A stretch of 64,000 nucleotides of DNA from an uncultured Prevotella sp. (GTDB lineage Bacteria; Bacteroidota; Bacteroidia; Bacteroidales; Bacteroidaceae): NCBI GenBank assembly GCA_900550365.1, contig URRR01000007.1:43340-107339 (forward strand), given 5' to 3'. Of the stretch, positions 48,298 to 57,409 are shown one piece after another. The position numbers and the translations under genes were made by a program. A model generated the notes under the pieces. That model was given only the letters and a program-made list of their open reading frames with translations. It was not told the origin of the DNA and ran no database searches. Position 1 is the first letter of the stretch. Each line of letters begins with the position of its first letter.

Positions 48298-49782
48298 TTA
48301 TACGGTTCGGGTAAGCGTCAGCCTGTGGTCAATACATGACGGCAGTTCTTCAGGATAATGGCTGACCATAATCAGAGTTTTGTCCGGACGCCGGCAGAAA
48401 GTCTCAATAATGTCGGTTACCATGAGGCGTCTGCCGTTGTCAAGTCCATGGAACGGTTCGTCAAGAATCAGCAGTTCAGGGTCTTTTACGAATGCTCTTG
48501 CCAGTAAAACAAGGCGCTGTTCTCCACTTGATAGCTTAAGAAACGTTCTGTCAGCAAGGTCGCCTATACCGAATATTTCAAGCCATGTACGGCATGTTAT
48601 ACTTTCTTCCTCGTCAGGTTTGGCATATAGTCCGACAGTATCTTTCAGTCCGCTGGCCACCACCATTATGGCTGGTATGTCGCTGTGGTAGGCTCTGTGC
48701 ATTTCAGGAGATACGTAACCGATGCGGCGTTTGATTTCCCATATGCTCTCGCCGGTTCCTCTTTTACGTCCGAAAAGGCTGATGTCGCATGCGTAAGCCT
48801 GCGGATTGTCCGCACATATCAGGCTGAGCAGGGTTGATTTGCCTGCTCCGTTACGTCCGGAAACGGCCCAGTGTTCACCTTTTCGGACGTTCCATGTGAA
48901 GTGGTTTATTATCGTCCGGTTACCGTAACGTATGCTTATGTCGTTCATCTCAACAACTTCAGCGCTTTGGCTCGCGTTGTTGTGGTAGGGAAGATGCAGT
49001 ATTTGTTTCTCCTGTTCATCACTTAACGGCGGGCAAGAATTTTCTTCCTGTATCGTTGAAAGATATTCTTTTACCGTGGTTTTTCTGCCTACCATCATGT
49101 CATTTACCTCAACCACATGGGTTATAAACGGCGGAATGTCCTGCGGTTTTGAGAGAATGAGAATTATTTGCAGGGCATTTTCGTTTGCAATGGTAGTCAG
49201 AAGCTCTCTTAGCTGGTCACGTGTCTCGGCGTCAAGACCGATGAACGGATTGTCCATAATCAGCACTCTCGGCCGTGACAGTAATGTCTTTATCAGCTGA
49301 AATTTACGCAGTTCGCCACTCGAAAGAAGAATAATGTATTTATCGAGCAGGTGACCTATATGAAAAATGGTGTACAGATGCTGTTGCAGTTTGCGGCGTT
49401 CAGTGGTGTCGTCACCTGTTAACAGGAACGTCTCTTCAAGCAGTTCACCCGCCGTCGGAGTGTCTTCACTGATGTCATGCTGGTTCCACCGCTGTTGCAG
49501 ATAGTACGTTCCGTCGCGGTCTCCGTAAGAGTCTTTGAAGGCGATATACTTTATATTATCTGAAATAAGCGGTTTGTCGCTTGGCGAGAAATCATATTGC
49601 GGTCCGTCACCGATAATCGGATGACTGCCCGTAAGTATTTCTATGAACATTGATTTACCTGCTCCGTTAGGACCGATTACGGCTATATGCTCACCGTCAC
49701 AAAGTTCAAAATCTACAGGCTGCGCCATCCGCCATGCCGGCATGCGTGTTATCCCGCCTTTTATGTTTATAATCCGTTGCAT
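48298..49782 (-). CDS. tandem ABC ATPase (ModF-like), first domain degenerate
   Basis: A 494-residue soluble protein with two ABC ATPase domains and no membrane part. Domain 1: Walker A GPNGAGKSM (37-45), signature LSSGELRKF, Walker B LIMDNP, where the catalytic Glu is Asn. Domain 2: GRNGAGKST, LSSGEQRLV, LLILDEP, fully normal. Such ModF/PhrA-like proteins have unclear roles, once linked to molybdate and photorepair. It overlaps ruvC by 16 bp. Confidence 0.87.
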   Translation of the reverse strand: MQRIINIKGGITRMPAWRMAQPVDFELCDGEHIAVIGPNGAGKSMFIEILTGSHPIIGDGPQYDFSPSDKPLISDNIKYIAFKDSYGDRDGTYYLQQRWNQHDISEDTPTAGELLEETFLLTGDDTTERRKLQQHLYTIFHIGHLLDKYIILLSSGELRKFQLIKTLLSRPRVLIMDNPFIGLDAETRDQLRELLTTIANENALQIILILSKPQDIPPFITHVVEVNDMMVGRKTTVKEYLSTIQEENSCPPLSDEQEKQILHLPYHNNASQSAEVVEMNDISIRYGNRTIINHFTWNVRKGEHWAVSGRNGAGKSTLLSLICADNPQAYACDISLFGRKRGTGESIWEIKRRIGYVSPEMHRAYHSDIPAIMVVASGLKDTVGLYAKPDEEESITCRTWLEIFGIGDLADRTFLKLSSGEQRLVLLARAFVKDPELLILDEPFHGLDNGRRLMVTDIIETFCRRPDKTLIMVSHYPEELPSCIDHRLTLTRTV

Positions 49783-50333
49783 CTTATCCTGTCCTTGTTC
49801 CTGTTGGCAAAATCCTTCCAGCTTCCGTATTTTATGTTATTTGTCGGTGTTCCGGCCTGCATGAAATGACAATATGCTACCGCTAAAGCATCAGTAGCAT
49901 CAAAAAAAGGTGTCATTTCTTCCTCCTTTATGTTAAGGAGACGCTTCAGCATGCCGGCCACCTGTTCCTTTGAGGCAAGTCCCTGGCCTGTTAGCGCCAG
50001 CTTGATTTTCATCGGAGCGTACTCATGAATAGGCACATCGTGGTGTATTGCGGCAGCAATCGCCACGCCCTGGGCGCGTCCGAGCTTAAGCATTGACTGT
50101 ATGTTCTTGCCGAAAAACGGTGCTTCAATGGCCATTTCGTCAGGAAGAAACTCCTCTATCAAACCGCTCACACGTTCAAATATACGTCCGAGGCGCAGGT
50201 ACGGGTCGTGCATCTTACGCATGTCAATAACGCCCATGGCCATCATTGACGCTTTGTTGCCGCTGACTTTCAGCAGACCATAACCCATGACGTTGGTTCC
50301 AGGGTCGATGCCCATGATTATTTTCTCGGTCAT
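49767..50333 (-). CDS. ruvC: Holliday junction resolvase RuvC
   Basis: A 188-residue endonuclease that cuts Holliday junctions during recombination. The acidic catalytic residues are visible: Asp10 (MGIDPGTNVMGYG), Glu70 (AIEAPFFGKN), and Asp145/Asp148 (FFDATDALAVAYCH). It overlaps the metallo-beta-lactamase gene by 4 bp and the ABC gene by 16 bp, so it is part of a tight leftward operon. No ruvA or ruvB is near. Confidence 0.96.
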   Translation of the reverse strand: MTEKIIMGIDPGTNVMGYGLLKVSGNKASMMAMGVIDMRKMHDPYLRLGRIFERVSGLIEEFLPDEMAIEAPFFGKNIQSMLKLGRAQGVAIAAAIHHDVPIHEYAPMKIKLALTGQGLASKEQVAGMLKRLLNIKEEEMTPFFDATDALAVAYCHFMQAGTPTNNIKYGSWKDFANRNKDRIRCNGL

Positions 50334-50989
50334 CGGATACCTCCTGATTTCATGTAAGGATTGTATGCCTTTTCGTATTTTATCGTAGTACGTTCTCCAT
50401 GTCCGGGTAATATCATTGTGTCAGCCGGCAACACCTCAGCTATGTACCTCAAGCTGGCTGTTATGTCATTGTAACTGCCAAGCTGAAGGTCGGTGCGGCC
50501 GATACTTAATTTGAACAATGTGTCACCGGAAAAGGCCAGATTCTCATCCTTACAGTAAATAAATACAGAGCCGGGTGAATGTCCCGGTGTTGGTATTATG
50601 CTGAAAGTATGGTTGCCGAATGTTATCTGACTTTCAGTATTATAAAAGCTCCCGACAGCAGGAAAGTCATTATCACAGTCAATGCCGGTAAACGATTTAG
50701 CCTGTCCCTTGAGGTTATTCATAAGCGGTTCGTCGGCCTTGCTGACCTCAGGACGTAGTCCGAAGGTGTCAAAAACGAAACCGTTACCGAAGTTATGGTC
50801 AACGTGTCCGTGTGTGCATAGTAGACGTTTGGGAGAAAGGCCGTTGTCGCTGATGTATTGACTTATGGCGTTTTTCTCCTCTTCAAAGAACGCTCCGCAG
50901 TCAATAATGACACATTCTTTTGTCTCATCGTTTACAACATAGCAGTTTTCCTGAAACATGTTACAGACAAGTCGTTGGATATTGAGCAT
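50330..50989 (-). CDS. metallo-beta-lactamase-fold hydrolase
   Basis: A 219-residue hydrolase of the glyoxalase II-like group. It has the zinc motif THGHVDH, then TPGHSPGSVFIY, FSGDTLF and the last His in LPGHGE. It probably hydrolyses thioesters such as acyl-glutathione-like or similar small thiols; the substrate is unknown. It sits between rsmG and ruvC with short gaps. Confidence 0.88.
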   Translation of the reverse strand: MLNIQRLVCNMFQENCYVVNDETKECVIIDCGAFFEEEKNAISQYISDNGLSPKRLLCTHGHVDHNFGNGFVFDTFGLRPEVSKADEPLMNNLKGQAKSFTGIDCDNDFPAVGSFYNTESQITFGNHTFSIIPTPGHSPGSVFIYCKDENLAFSGDTLFKLSIGRTDLQLGSYNDITASLRYIAEVLPADTMILPGHGERTTIKYEKAYNPYMKSGGIR

Positions 50990-51019
50990 GGCTTTGTATT
51001 TCTACTTTCGGGTTGTTTA

Positions 51020-51640
51020 TTATAAAGGAACGTAAATCAGGAATTTTTGTTTAAACCATTCTTCGGCGAACATTTTGCTTATGTCAGTTACATCAACGAT
51101 ATGTTTGAACGGTTTTATCTCTTCATTGACGTTCCCGCCTTTCAGACATAGCAGGCCGTTGGGCAGTGAGTTGTGCTGTGTCTTGGCGATGTTTTTCTTT
51201 ATCAGCTTTACGAGGTCAGGCATCGGCATCACCGCACGGCTCACAACGAAATCGTACTTGCCCGTTTCGTTCTCACCCCTCAACTGTTCAGCCTCGCAGT
51301 TTTCAAGTCCAATTGCTTTTACGATTTCCTTAACTACAAGTATTTTCTTGCCCGTCCCGTCAATCAGTTTAAAACTTGTCTCAGGGAACATTATTGCAAG
51401 CGGAATACCGGGGAATCCGCCTCCTGTACCCAAATCAAGCACTTTTGTACCGGGTCTGAACTTTATTGCCTTGGCTATTGCAAGTGAATGGAGCACGTGA
51501 TGCTCGTAAAGCGAATCAATATCTTTACGTGAGATGACGTTGATTTTATTGTTCCAGTCGTGATATAAATCATACAGCGCAGCGAACTGGCTGCGCTGTA
51601 TGTCTGTAAGTTCAGGAAAATATTTTAGTATAATGTCCAT
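51020..51640 (-). CDS. rsmG: 16S rRNA (guanine-527-N7) methyltransferase
   Basis: A 206-residue SAM-dependent methyltransferase modifying G527 of 16S rRNA. It shows NVISRKDIDSLYEHHVLHSL and the SAM motif DLGTGGGFPGIPLAI, and later DFVVSRAV. Loss of this enzyme gives low-level streptomycin resistance in other species. The gene begins 6 bp after the DUF3298 lipoprotein. Confidence 0.95.
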   Translation of the reverse strand: MDIILKYFPELTDIQRSQFAALYDLYHDWNNKINVISRKDIDSLYEHHVLHSLAIAKAIKFRPGTKVLDLGTGGGFPGIPLAIMFPETSFKLIDGTGKKILVVKEIVKAIGLENCEAEQLRGENETGKYDFVVSRAVMPMPDLVKLIKKNIAKTQHNSLPNGLLCLKGGNVNEEIKPFKHIVDVTDISKMFAEEWFKQKFLIYVPL

Positions 51641-51646
51641 TGCTGA

Positions 51647-52462
51647 TTATTTTCTTAGGAGCCTTTCAAGCTCTTTATTTTTGATTTCTACTCTTATCTC
51701 GCCTTCGGCATGGCTGGCAATTTCGTCAGGAGAATAAATGAATGTCATGCTTTTCTCGCCGATAATGAAATTTTCTGACGGGTAAACGTCAATCCCCATG
51801 AATATTGTCTTTTCATGCAGGCCGTTCAGGTCATTTACTTCATATTTCTCACACAGCGCTTTTACAATGATGTCATTCAGCTCCGGCTCATACCCCGGAA
51901 CAAATATGTCTTTAAGCGATACAATCTTTCCCGTCGCCGTGTCAATGTTTCTGGCAATTACTACGGAGTTACCGTGAGCACCGCCGCCGTAATTATAGAC
52001 GTTGGCCAGGTATGTGTAGTATTTGTCATTGTCTTGAAGGACGTATGTGCTTACCAGATATTCACAGTTGTATGATGCCCCGTGAGACTGGTCAGCCTTG
52101 TACAGCTCACCGTAAGTGGCCTTATATTCAGTGAGATATCTTGACACGAACGAGTCAGCTGCTTGTTCAGTTGTGAGCTTCTGGGATGTTATCGAGAAAT
52201 AGTCCGGACTCAGAATGCCGGAGCGTATGATTGAGTCATTGATGTAATCTGCGTTTTTTCCTTGTGCGTAAGTCAGGCTCAGCCTTACATGGCAACGCGG
52301 GCCGGCCGTGTCTTCTGTCAGCCATAATGTAGAATCAACTTTTATGCTGTCGAACGTAAGGCTGTCTTTACCGCTTCCGCCTTTGCCCGAGTTTCCTCCA
52401 CAAGACGTCGATGCCAATACGGCGAGGATAGGGATTAAAACAGTGAATAATAATTTTTTCAT
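51647..52462 (-). CDS. lipoprotein with RsiV/DUF3298-like domain
   Basis: A 271-residue lipoprotein (lipobox ASTSC). The mature part shows the DUF3298/RsiV-like pattern: a first half with VSRYLTEYKATY and CEYLVSTYVLQ, then YNYGGGAHGNS and LKDIFVPGYEPELNDII, ending FIYSPDEIASHAEG. Related proteins bind lysozyme or act as anti-sigma factors, but no sigma gene is near, so the role here is open. It is the first gene of a leftward operon through rsmG, the hydrolase, ruvC, the ABC protein and the FeoB-associated protein. Confidence 0.85.
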   Translation of the reverse strand: MKKLLFTVLIPILAVLASTSCGGNSGKGGSGKDSLTFDSIKVDSTLWLTEDTAGPRCHVRLSLTYAQGKNADYINDSIIRSGILSPDYFSITSQKLTTEQAADSFVSRYLTEYKATYGELYKADQSHGASYNCEYLVSTYVLQDNDKYYTYLANVYNYGGGAHGNSVVIARNIDTATGKIVSLKDIFVPGYEPELNDIIVKALCEKYEVNDLNGLHEKTIFMGIDVYPSENFIIGEKSMTFIYSPDEIASHAEGEIRVEIKNKELERLLRK

Positions 52463-52485
52463 GTTCCGTCAGTTGATTTTATCTG

Positions 52486-52516
52486 CAAAAATACTTGAAA
52501 ATGAGGAAAGTTACAA
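52486..52516 (-). promoter_or_regulatory. promoter of the rsmG-ruvC operon
   Basis: On the minus strand TTG (52516-52514), 20 bp, TATTTTTG (52493-52486). It is 23 bp before the ATG at 52462. Confidence 0.7.
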
Positions 52517-52545
52517 GTATTTTCTGTTTTATTTTATAAAATGAT

Positions 52546-52553
52546 TAATTTTG
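52546..52553 (+). promoter_or_regulatory. -7 box of the HAD gene
   Basis: TAATTTTG (52546-52553) lies after an ATG at 52541 and before the ATG at 52574, which sets 52574 as the start. The -33 part is not clear. Confidence 0.6.
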
Positions 52554-52573
52554 CAGCGCAAATCATTATCATC

Positions 52574-53233
52574 ATGACAAACAGGTTATTACGTGCGGCG
52601 CTTTTTGATTTGGACGGCGTCGTTTTTGACACAGAGAGTCAATATACTGCTTTTTGGGGAGAACAGTGCCGGTTATATCATCCTGATAAACCTGGACTTG
52701 AGCATAAGATTAAAGGGCAGACATTGGTTCAGATATTCGATAATTATTTTTCAGACATGAAGGACGAGCAGCCCGAGATAGTGCGCAGACTTGATGAGTT
52801 TGAACGGAACATGAAGTTTGAGTACGTTTACGGTTTCGTTGATTTTGTCAGTGACTTGCGCCGCAACGGTGTCAAGACAGCCGTAGTGACAAGCTCTAAT
52901 CTGGCCAAGATGGCTTCTGTGTATGAGGCACGGCCTGAGTTCAGGTCTTTTTTTGACGTAATCCTGACTTCTGAAGATTTTGAGCGGAGCAAGCCAGACC
53001 CTGACTGCTATGTCAAGGGAGCGGCTGTTTTCTGTGCGGGGCATGATGAATGTGTCGTTTTTGAGGACAGTTTCAATGGTCTAAAGGCCGGACGTGCCGC
53101 CCAAATGACTGTAGTAGGGCTGGCCACTACAAATCCGGCTGACGCAATCAGGCCGTATGCGGATTTCGTGATACAAGATTTCAGAAGCCTGGATTATAAC
53201 AGGTTGTGCACCATGTTGACCGGTGTGGACTAA
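52574..53233 (+). CDS. HAD-superfamily hydrolase, beta-phosphoglucomutase-like
   Basis: A 219-residue haloacid dehalogenase-like enzyme with motif I FDLDGVVFDTE, motif II VTSSN and motif IV FEDSFNGLKAGRAA, and a helical cap. It probably dephosphorylates or isomerises a sugar phosphate. The start at 52574 (MTNRLLRAALFDLDG) is preferred because the promoter box overlaps the longer frame. It stands between a divergent operon and panB. Confidence 0.9.
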   Translation: MTNRLLRAALFDLDGVVFDTESQYTAFWGEQCRLYHPDKPGLEHKIKGQTLVQIFDNYFSDMKDEQPEIVRRLDEFERNMKFEYVYGFVDFVSDLRRNGVKTAVVTSSNLAKMASVYEARPEFRSFFDVILTSEDFERSKPDPDCYVKGAAVFCAGHDECVVFEDSFNGLKAGRAAQMTVVGLATTNPADAIRPYADFVIQDFRSLDYNRLCTMLTGVD

Positions 53234-53323
53234 AAGAGAGAAGTTAACATTATATTCAATAACATGTGTCCGGCGTTAAGCCGGGCATGATTCAAACATT
53301 AAAATTAAGAAAGGGATAAAGAA

Positions 53324-54145
53324 ATGTCCGGATATTTAGTAAGTGACACCCGTAAAGTAACTACTCACCGCTTTATCGAGATGAAGCAGCGCGGTGAGAA
53401 AATCTCAATGCTTACGTCTTATGACTACACAACGGCGAGTATCGTCGACGGTGCCGGAGTTGACGGTATACTTATAGGCGACTCGGCTTCTAACGTAATG
53501 GTAGGCAACGGAACTACTTTGCCTATGACTGTCGAGCAGATGATTTATCATGCAAAGTCTGTAGTAAACGGCGTTAAGCGTGCGCTCGTTGTATGCGACA
53601 TGCCTTTCGGCAGCTACCAGGTTGACCGCAAGGAAGGCGTTAAGAACGCTGTCAAGATGATGAAAGAGAGCGGATGTGACGCGTTAAAGCTGGAGGGCGG
53701 AGCAGAGATAATCGACACCGTAAAAGGTATCCTTGACGCCGGAATCCCGGTAATGGGACATCTCGGACTTACTCCGCAGAGCATCAACAAGTTCGGTACT
53801 TACGCTGTAAGGGCCAAAGAGGAGGCTGAGGCTGAGAAGCTGCTGGCAGACGCAAAACTGCTTGACGAGGCGGGATGTTTCAGCGTTGTACTGGAGAAAG
53901 TGCCTGCAAAGCTTGCGGCTGAAGTGTCAAAGGAACTTTCAGTGCCTACAATTGGTATTGGCGCAGGTGCCGGTACAGACGGTCAGATACTTGTAGTTGC
54001 CGACATGCTCGGCATGACAAAGGGTTTCAACCCGCGCTTCCTGCGCCGTTATGCTGACCTTAACACCGTAATGACAGACGCTATCGGGCAGTATGTCACC
54101 GACGTTAAGGCGCAGACATTCCCCAATGAAAACGAGTCTTACTGA
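53324..54145 (+). CDS. panB: 3-methyl-2-oxobutanoate hydroxymethyltransferase
   Basis: A 273-residue PanB that makes ketopantoate from 2-oxoisovalerate and methylene-THF in pantothenate and CoA synthesis. Family motifs: MLTSYDYTTASIVDGAGVDG, LIGDSASNVMVG, VVCDMPFGSYQ, MGHLGLTPQS and IGIGAGAGTDGQILV. Its stop overlaps the ATG of the MFS gene. The leader holds a small hairpin (CCGGC and GCCGG near 53271). The substrate 2-oxoisovalerate could link it to the branched-chain Kor-type enzyme. Confidence 0.96.
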   Translation: MSGYLVSDTRKVTTHRFIEMKQRGEKISMLTSYDYTTASIVDGAGVDGILIGDSASNVMVGNGTTLPMTVEQMIYHAKSVVNGVKRALVVCDMPFGSYQVDRKEGVKNAVKMMKESGCDALKLEGGAEIIDTVKGILDAGIPVMGHLGLTPQSINKFGTYAVRAKEEAEAEKLLADAKLLDEAGCFSVVLEKVPAKLAAEVSKELSVPTIGIGAGAGTDGQILVVADMLGMTKGFNPRFLRRYADLNTVMTDAIGQYVTDVKAQTFPNENESY

Positions 54146-55326
54146 TGTACACCCAGAATACTCCCGTTCATGTGAAGTTGTGGCACCGTGACTTCTGGCT
54201 TATGGCGGTGGCTAATATGCTTGTGACCGTTGCCATGTACATGCAGATACCGCTGCTTCCGGGCTGGCTGATGAGTTCTACCGGATGCACGCCTATGCAG
54301 GCTGCTGCCGGCGTTGGTGTGTCAGGGCTTGGCATTTTCGCTCTCGGATGCTTCTGTTCATACCTTGTGCAGCGTTACCGCCGCAATATGGTGTGCATCG
54401 TGTCGGTACTCGTCATGGCTGCGTGTCTTTACGTCTTGTCGTGGCTTGACGGGAGCGTCTGGCTTACGGCATACGGGGCTTATGCCGTGATAGCCGTCAG
54501 ATTTGTGCAGGGGGCGGCGTTCGGCCTCGGACAAATGGTGCTGTCGAGCACCCTGATTATAGATACGTGCGAGTCGTTTCAGCGTACAGAGGCAAACCAT
54601 TCGGCGGCTTGGTTCTCTCGTTTTGCATTGTCACTCGGCCCGATGCTGGCCTTGTTTTTGGTGCCGTTGGCCGGTTTCGGTACAACAATGCTTGTCGGGG
54701 CTGCGCTTTGCGTGTTGTCGGTAGTGCTTATTTTTTCGGTCAAGTTTCCGTTCAAGGCACCTGAAGAAGTTGTGCGTCATGTGTCGGCTGACAGGTTTTT
54801 CCTGCCCCAGGGCAAGTGGCTTTTCGTCAATCTGCTTCTTATAACTACGGTGGTAGGCCTGTTGCTTAGCATTGGCCATGACGTTACTTTTTATGTTATG
54901 ATGTTTGCCGGCTTCATACTTGCATTGCTGGCGGGGAACTTTGTATTTGTAAATGCCGATCTTAAGAGTGAGGTTACCACAGGACTAATCCTTATGCTTG
55001 CGGCTTTGCTGTTAATGTTATTTGGCGAAGGCAAGGCCGCCATGTTAGTGCCGCCCGTGCTGATTGGCTGCGGCGTAGGCATAATGGGAGCCCGTTTCCT
55101 GTTGTTTTTCATAAAGCTCAGTCCGCATTGCAGGCGTGGAACGTCGCAGAGTACATTCTTCCTGGCATGGGAGTCAGGGCTGTCGCTTGGGCTGTTCATC
55201 GGTTACGGCCCGCTGTATGGCAGCTTTGACGGTAAAATAGCATTGTCAGTCGTCGTCTCATGCCTTGCTTTGATAATGTACCTTACGTTCACACATAAAT
55301 GGTATATCAGGCATAAGAACCGGTAA
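54145..55326 (+). CDS. major facilitator superfamily transporter
   Basis: A 393-residue protein with about 12 predicted membrane helices and no soluble domain, matching the MFS fold. Substrate is not evident. The start ATG (54145) shares a base with the panB stop (TGATG), so translation is coupled, and a link to pantothenate or branched-chain acid export is possible but unproven. A word array follows its stop. Confidence 0.85.
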   Translation: MYTQNTPVHVKLWHRDFWLMAVANMLVTVAMYMQIPLLPGWLMSSTGCTPMQAAAGVGVSGLGIFALGCFCSYLVQRYRRNMVCIVSVLVMAACLYVLSWLDGSVWLTAYGAYAVIAVRFVQGAAFGLGQMVLSSTLIIDTCESFQRTEANHSAAWFSRFALSLGPMLALFLVPLAGFGTTMLVGAALCVLSVVLIFSVKFPFKAPEEVVRHVSADRFFLPQGKWLFVNLLLITTVVGLLLSIGHDVTFYVMMFAGFILALLAGNFVFVNADLKSEVTTGLILMLAALLLMLFGEGKAAMLVPPVLIGCGVGIMGARFLLFFIKLSPHCRRGTSQSTFFLAWESGLSLGLFIGYGPLYGSFDGKIALSVVVSCLALIMYLTFTHKWYIRHKNR

Positions 55327-55347
55327 AGAGACGGTTGCTGGAAATAT

Positions 55348-55428
55348 AAAAGGCCGTGTTCCGGCTTCTGAAATGGCGTCTTTTAGCTTGTAAAAGGCCA
55401 TGAATCAGAGGCTGAAACACGGCCTTTT
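55348..55428. repeat. 22-bp phased word array, locus H (4 units)
   Basis: Words at 55348 (AAAAGGCCGTGTTCC), 55370 (GAAATGGCGTCTTTT), 55392 (AAAAGGCCATGAATC) and 55414 (GAAACACGGCCTTTT). The outer words (1 and 4) are reverse complements apart from one base. It is 22 bp past the MFS stop. Confidence 0.9.
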
Positions 55429-55676
55429 GTATTTGAAACTTCGGTCATGTGTTTCTGTAACGGATTATTCTTTTATCAGCATGGACTGTTGCTGATTGTA
55501 AGCAGAGACGCTTGGACAGCTTACAGTTTTCACCGGATATTTTCAGACCTTTCTTATAATGTTTAATGCCGTGCGGTTTACGCTGTTAATAATTATTAGG
55601 TATTAAAGATAAAGAAAAAGGTGATAAAAAAACAATAAAATAATAATTTATAGGTATTCTTTTTGAAAAAAATTTC

Positions 55677-55684
55677 TATATTTG
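55677..55684 (+). promoter_or_regulatory. -7 box of the Hdr-Flx operon
   Basis: TATATTTG, identical to the ffh -7 box. No TTG was found at the expected -33 distance, so activation by a regulator is possible. The nearby inverted repeats could be operators. Confidence 0.55.
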
Positions 55685-55853
55685 CAACGGAATAGCATGA
55701 AAGTAACAAAATTTCATAGAGACTAATACGACGTTAAACGTTCTACGAAAATAATCACTAAAACAATAAATCCTCACTATATGGGGATGCGTGTGCCTGC
55801 AGACAGGTATCGGAAAAACATTTTATCCACGACTTATATCAGATTTGACATAA

Positions 55854-56444
55854 ATGGAAGAGAAGAAAAAATTATCTATTGACCTGGCCGCTGATACGGG
55901 TGTTGATGTTACGCGTTGTTATCAGTGCGGCAAGTGTACTGCCGGTTGCGTGCTGGCGGGTGATATGGAACTGCCGCCCAGTTTCCTTATGAGGCTGTTG
56001 CAGACAGGTACAGAGGCTAATGACAGGCGGGTGCTCAGCTCTGATACAATCTGGCTGTGCCTTAGTTGCGAGAATTGTGTCGCACGCTGTCCAATGGAGA
56101 TTGACCTGCCTGCCGTCATGGATTATCTGCGTGAGCGCTCACGCAAGGAGGGATGCGTAAGCGAAAAGGCTAAGCCTATAATTGCTTTCCATAAGTCGTT
56201 CCTTGACTGCGTGAAGCATAACGGCCGCTTGTATGAGATAGGACTCGTGGCTGAATACAAGATGCGCACGATGAGACTGATGCAGGATGTTGACATAGCG
56301 CCGGCCATGATGGCCAAAGGTAAGCTGGGGCTGATACCTGAACACCTTAAGGATAATGCCAGGAAAGTAGGAAAAATCTTTGCAAATACTATCGACAAGA
56401 AGCAGGCCGGAGTGTCGTCCTGCGGTGCGGTAGTTACTTGTTAA
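55854..56444 (+). CDS. hdrC: heterodisulfide-reductase-like subunit C
   Basis: A 196-residue iron-sulfur protein with two 4Fe-4S motifs: Cys22, 25, 28, 32 (CYQCGKCTAGC) and Cys69, 72, 75, 79 (CLSCENCVARC). HdrC passes electrons between HdrA and HdrB. It is the first gene of a seven-gene unit (hdrC-hdrB-hdrA-mvhD-like and three Flx-like genes) with short gaps. The organism is not a methanogen, so the natural substrate is not the CoM-CoB disulfide. Confidence 0.9.
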   Translation: MEEKKKLSIDLAADTGVDVTRCYQCGKCTAGCVLAGDMELPPSFLMRLLQTGTEANDRRVLSSDTIWLCLSCENCVARCPMEIDLPAVMDYLRERSRKEGCVSEKAKPIIAFHKSFLDCVKHNGRLYEIGLVAEYKMRTMRLMQDVDIAPAMMAKGKLGLIPEHLKDNARKVGKIFANTIDKKQAGVSSCGAVVTC

Positions 56445-56461
56445 CTTAAATTAGAGACAAT

Positions 56462-57310
56462 ATGAAAGTAGGTTTTTATCCGGGATGTTCGCTTGACGGT
56501 ACGTCCCGTGAATATAATGAGTCGGTAAGAGCCGTGGCGTCTGCGCTGGGACTTGAGCTGACTGAAATAAAAGACTGGAACTGCTGTGGGGCCACGGCTG
56601 CCCATTCAATGAGCCGTGAGCTGTCGCTCGCATTGCCTGCGCGTGTGCTTTCGCTGGCTGAACAGCAGGGATTTGATGAGATTGTTGTGCCGTGCGCGTC
56701 ATGTTATAACAGACTTAGTGTCGCGGCCCACGACATGGCTGCCGACGAGGCTCTGGCCGACAGGATACGTCAGGCGGTTGGCATGCCTTACTCTGGCAGT
56801 GTCAGAATACTTAACGTACTTCAATATCTGGATAAGTATGCGGCTGACGTTTTACCTTCTAAGATAACATCTCCGTTTGCTCACCGTGTAGCATGTTACT
56901 ACGGCTGTCTGCTTGTAAGGCCTCACAAGGTGTTGGGCTTCGACCGTCTTGAAGACCCGCAGAGCATGGACAAGCTGATGACTGTGCTCGGGGCAGAGCC
57001 TATTGACTGGGCTTTCAAGACCGAATGTTGTGGCGCGGGGCTGTCAATATCACGTACTGACCTTGTAGGCAAGCTGTCGGCAAACATCCTGAAGGACGCT
57101 ACTGACCGCGGTGCTGAGGCCGTGATAGTGGCCTGCCCGATGTGTCATTCTAACTTAGACATGCGCCGTAAGGCGATAAACAAGTGCCTGGACAAGCCCA
57201 CTGACATTCCAATAATTTATATAACGCAGGCCATAGGACTGGCTCTCGGCCTTTCTGAAAAGTCTCTCGGTCTTCAGCGCCATATAGTAGAAGTAAAGTT
57301 TAATTCATGA
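56462..57310 (+). CDS. hdrB: heterodisulfide-reductase-like subunit B (CCG domains)
   Basis: A 282-residue protein with two complete CCG domains: Cys9, Cys41-Cys42-Gly, Cys78, Cys81, and Cys149, Cys189-Cys190-Gly, Cys225, Cys228. In methanogen HdrB these hold two non-cubane 4Fe-4S clusters that cleave the disulfide. Because all ligands are kept, a disulfide or similar two-electron acceptor is likely. Start MKVGFYPGCS is the family start. It lies 17 bp after hdrC. Confidence 0.92.
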   Translation: MKVGFYPGCSLDGTSREYNESVRAVASALGLELTEIKDWNCCGATAAHSMSRELSLALPARVLSLAEQQGFDEIVVPCASCYNRLSVAAHDMAADEALADRIRQAVGMPYSGSVRILNVLQYLDKYAADVLPSKITSPFAHRVACYYGCLLVRPHKVLGFDRLEDPQSMDKLMTVLGAEPIDWAFKTECCGAGLSISRTDLVGKLSANILKDATDRGAEAVIVACPMCHSNLDMRRKAINKCLDKPTDIPIIYITQAIGLALGLSEKSLGLQRHIVEVKFNS

Positions 57311-57409
57311 ACCGCGTTCCCTGACGTGCGTCTTCCCTGACGTCATTATTTAGACAAATGGCACGATAGCAGGAGGCACGTTATGGATCAGGTGCTAAAA
57401 AGATAATTT

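Larger units (their letters stand above)
55327..55853. other. 527-bp intergenic region before the Hdr-Flx operon
   Basis: It contains a word array (55348-55428), a -7 box TATATTTG (55677-55684), and in the leader the inverted repeats ATGAAA (55697-55702) / TTTCAT (55712-55717) and ACGTTAAACGT (55731-55741). The leader to hdrC is about 165 nt long, enough for control elements. No gene is seen. Confidence 0.6.
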
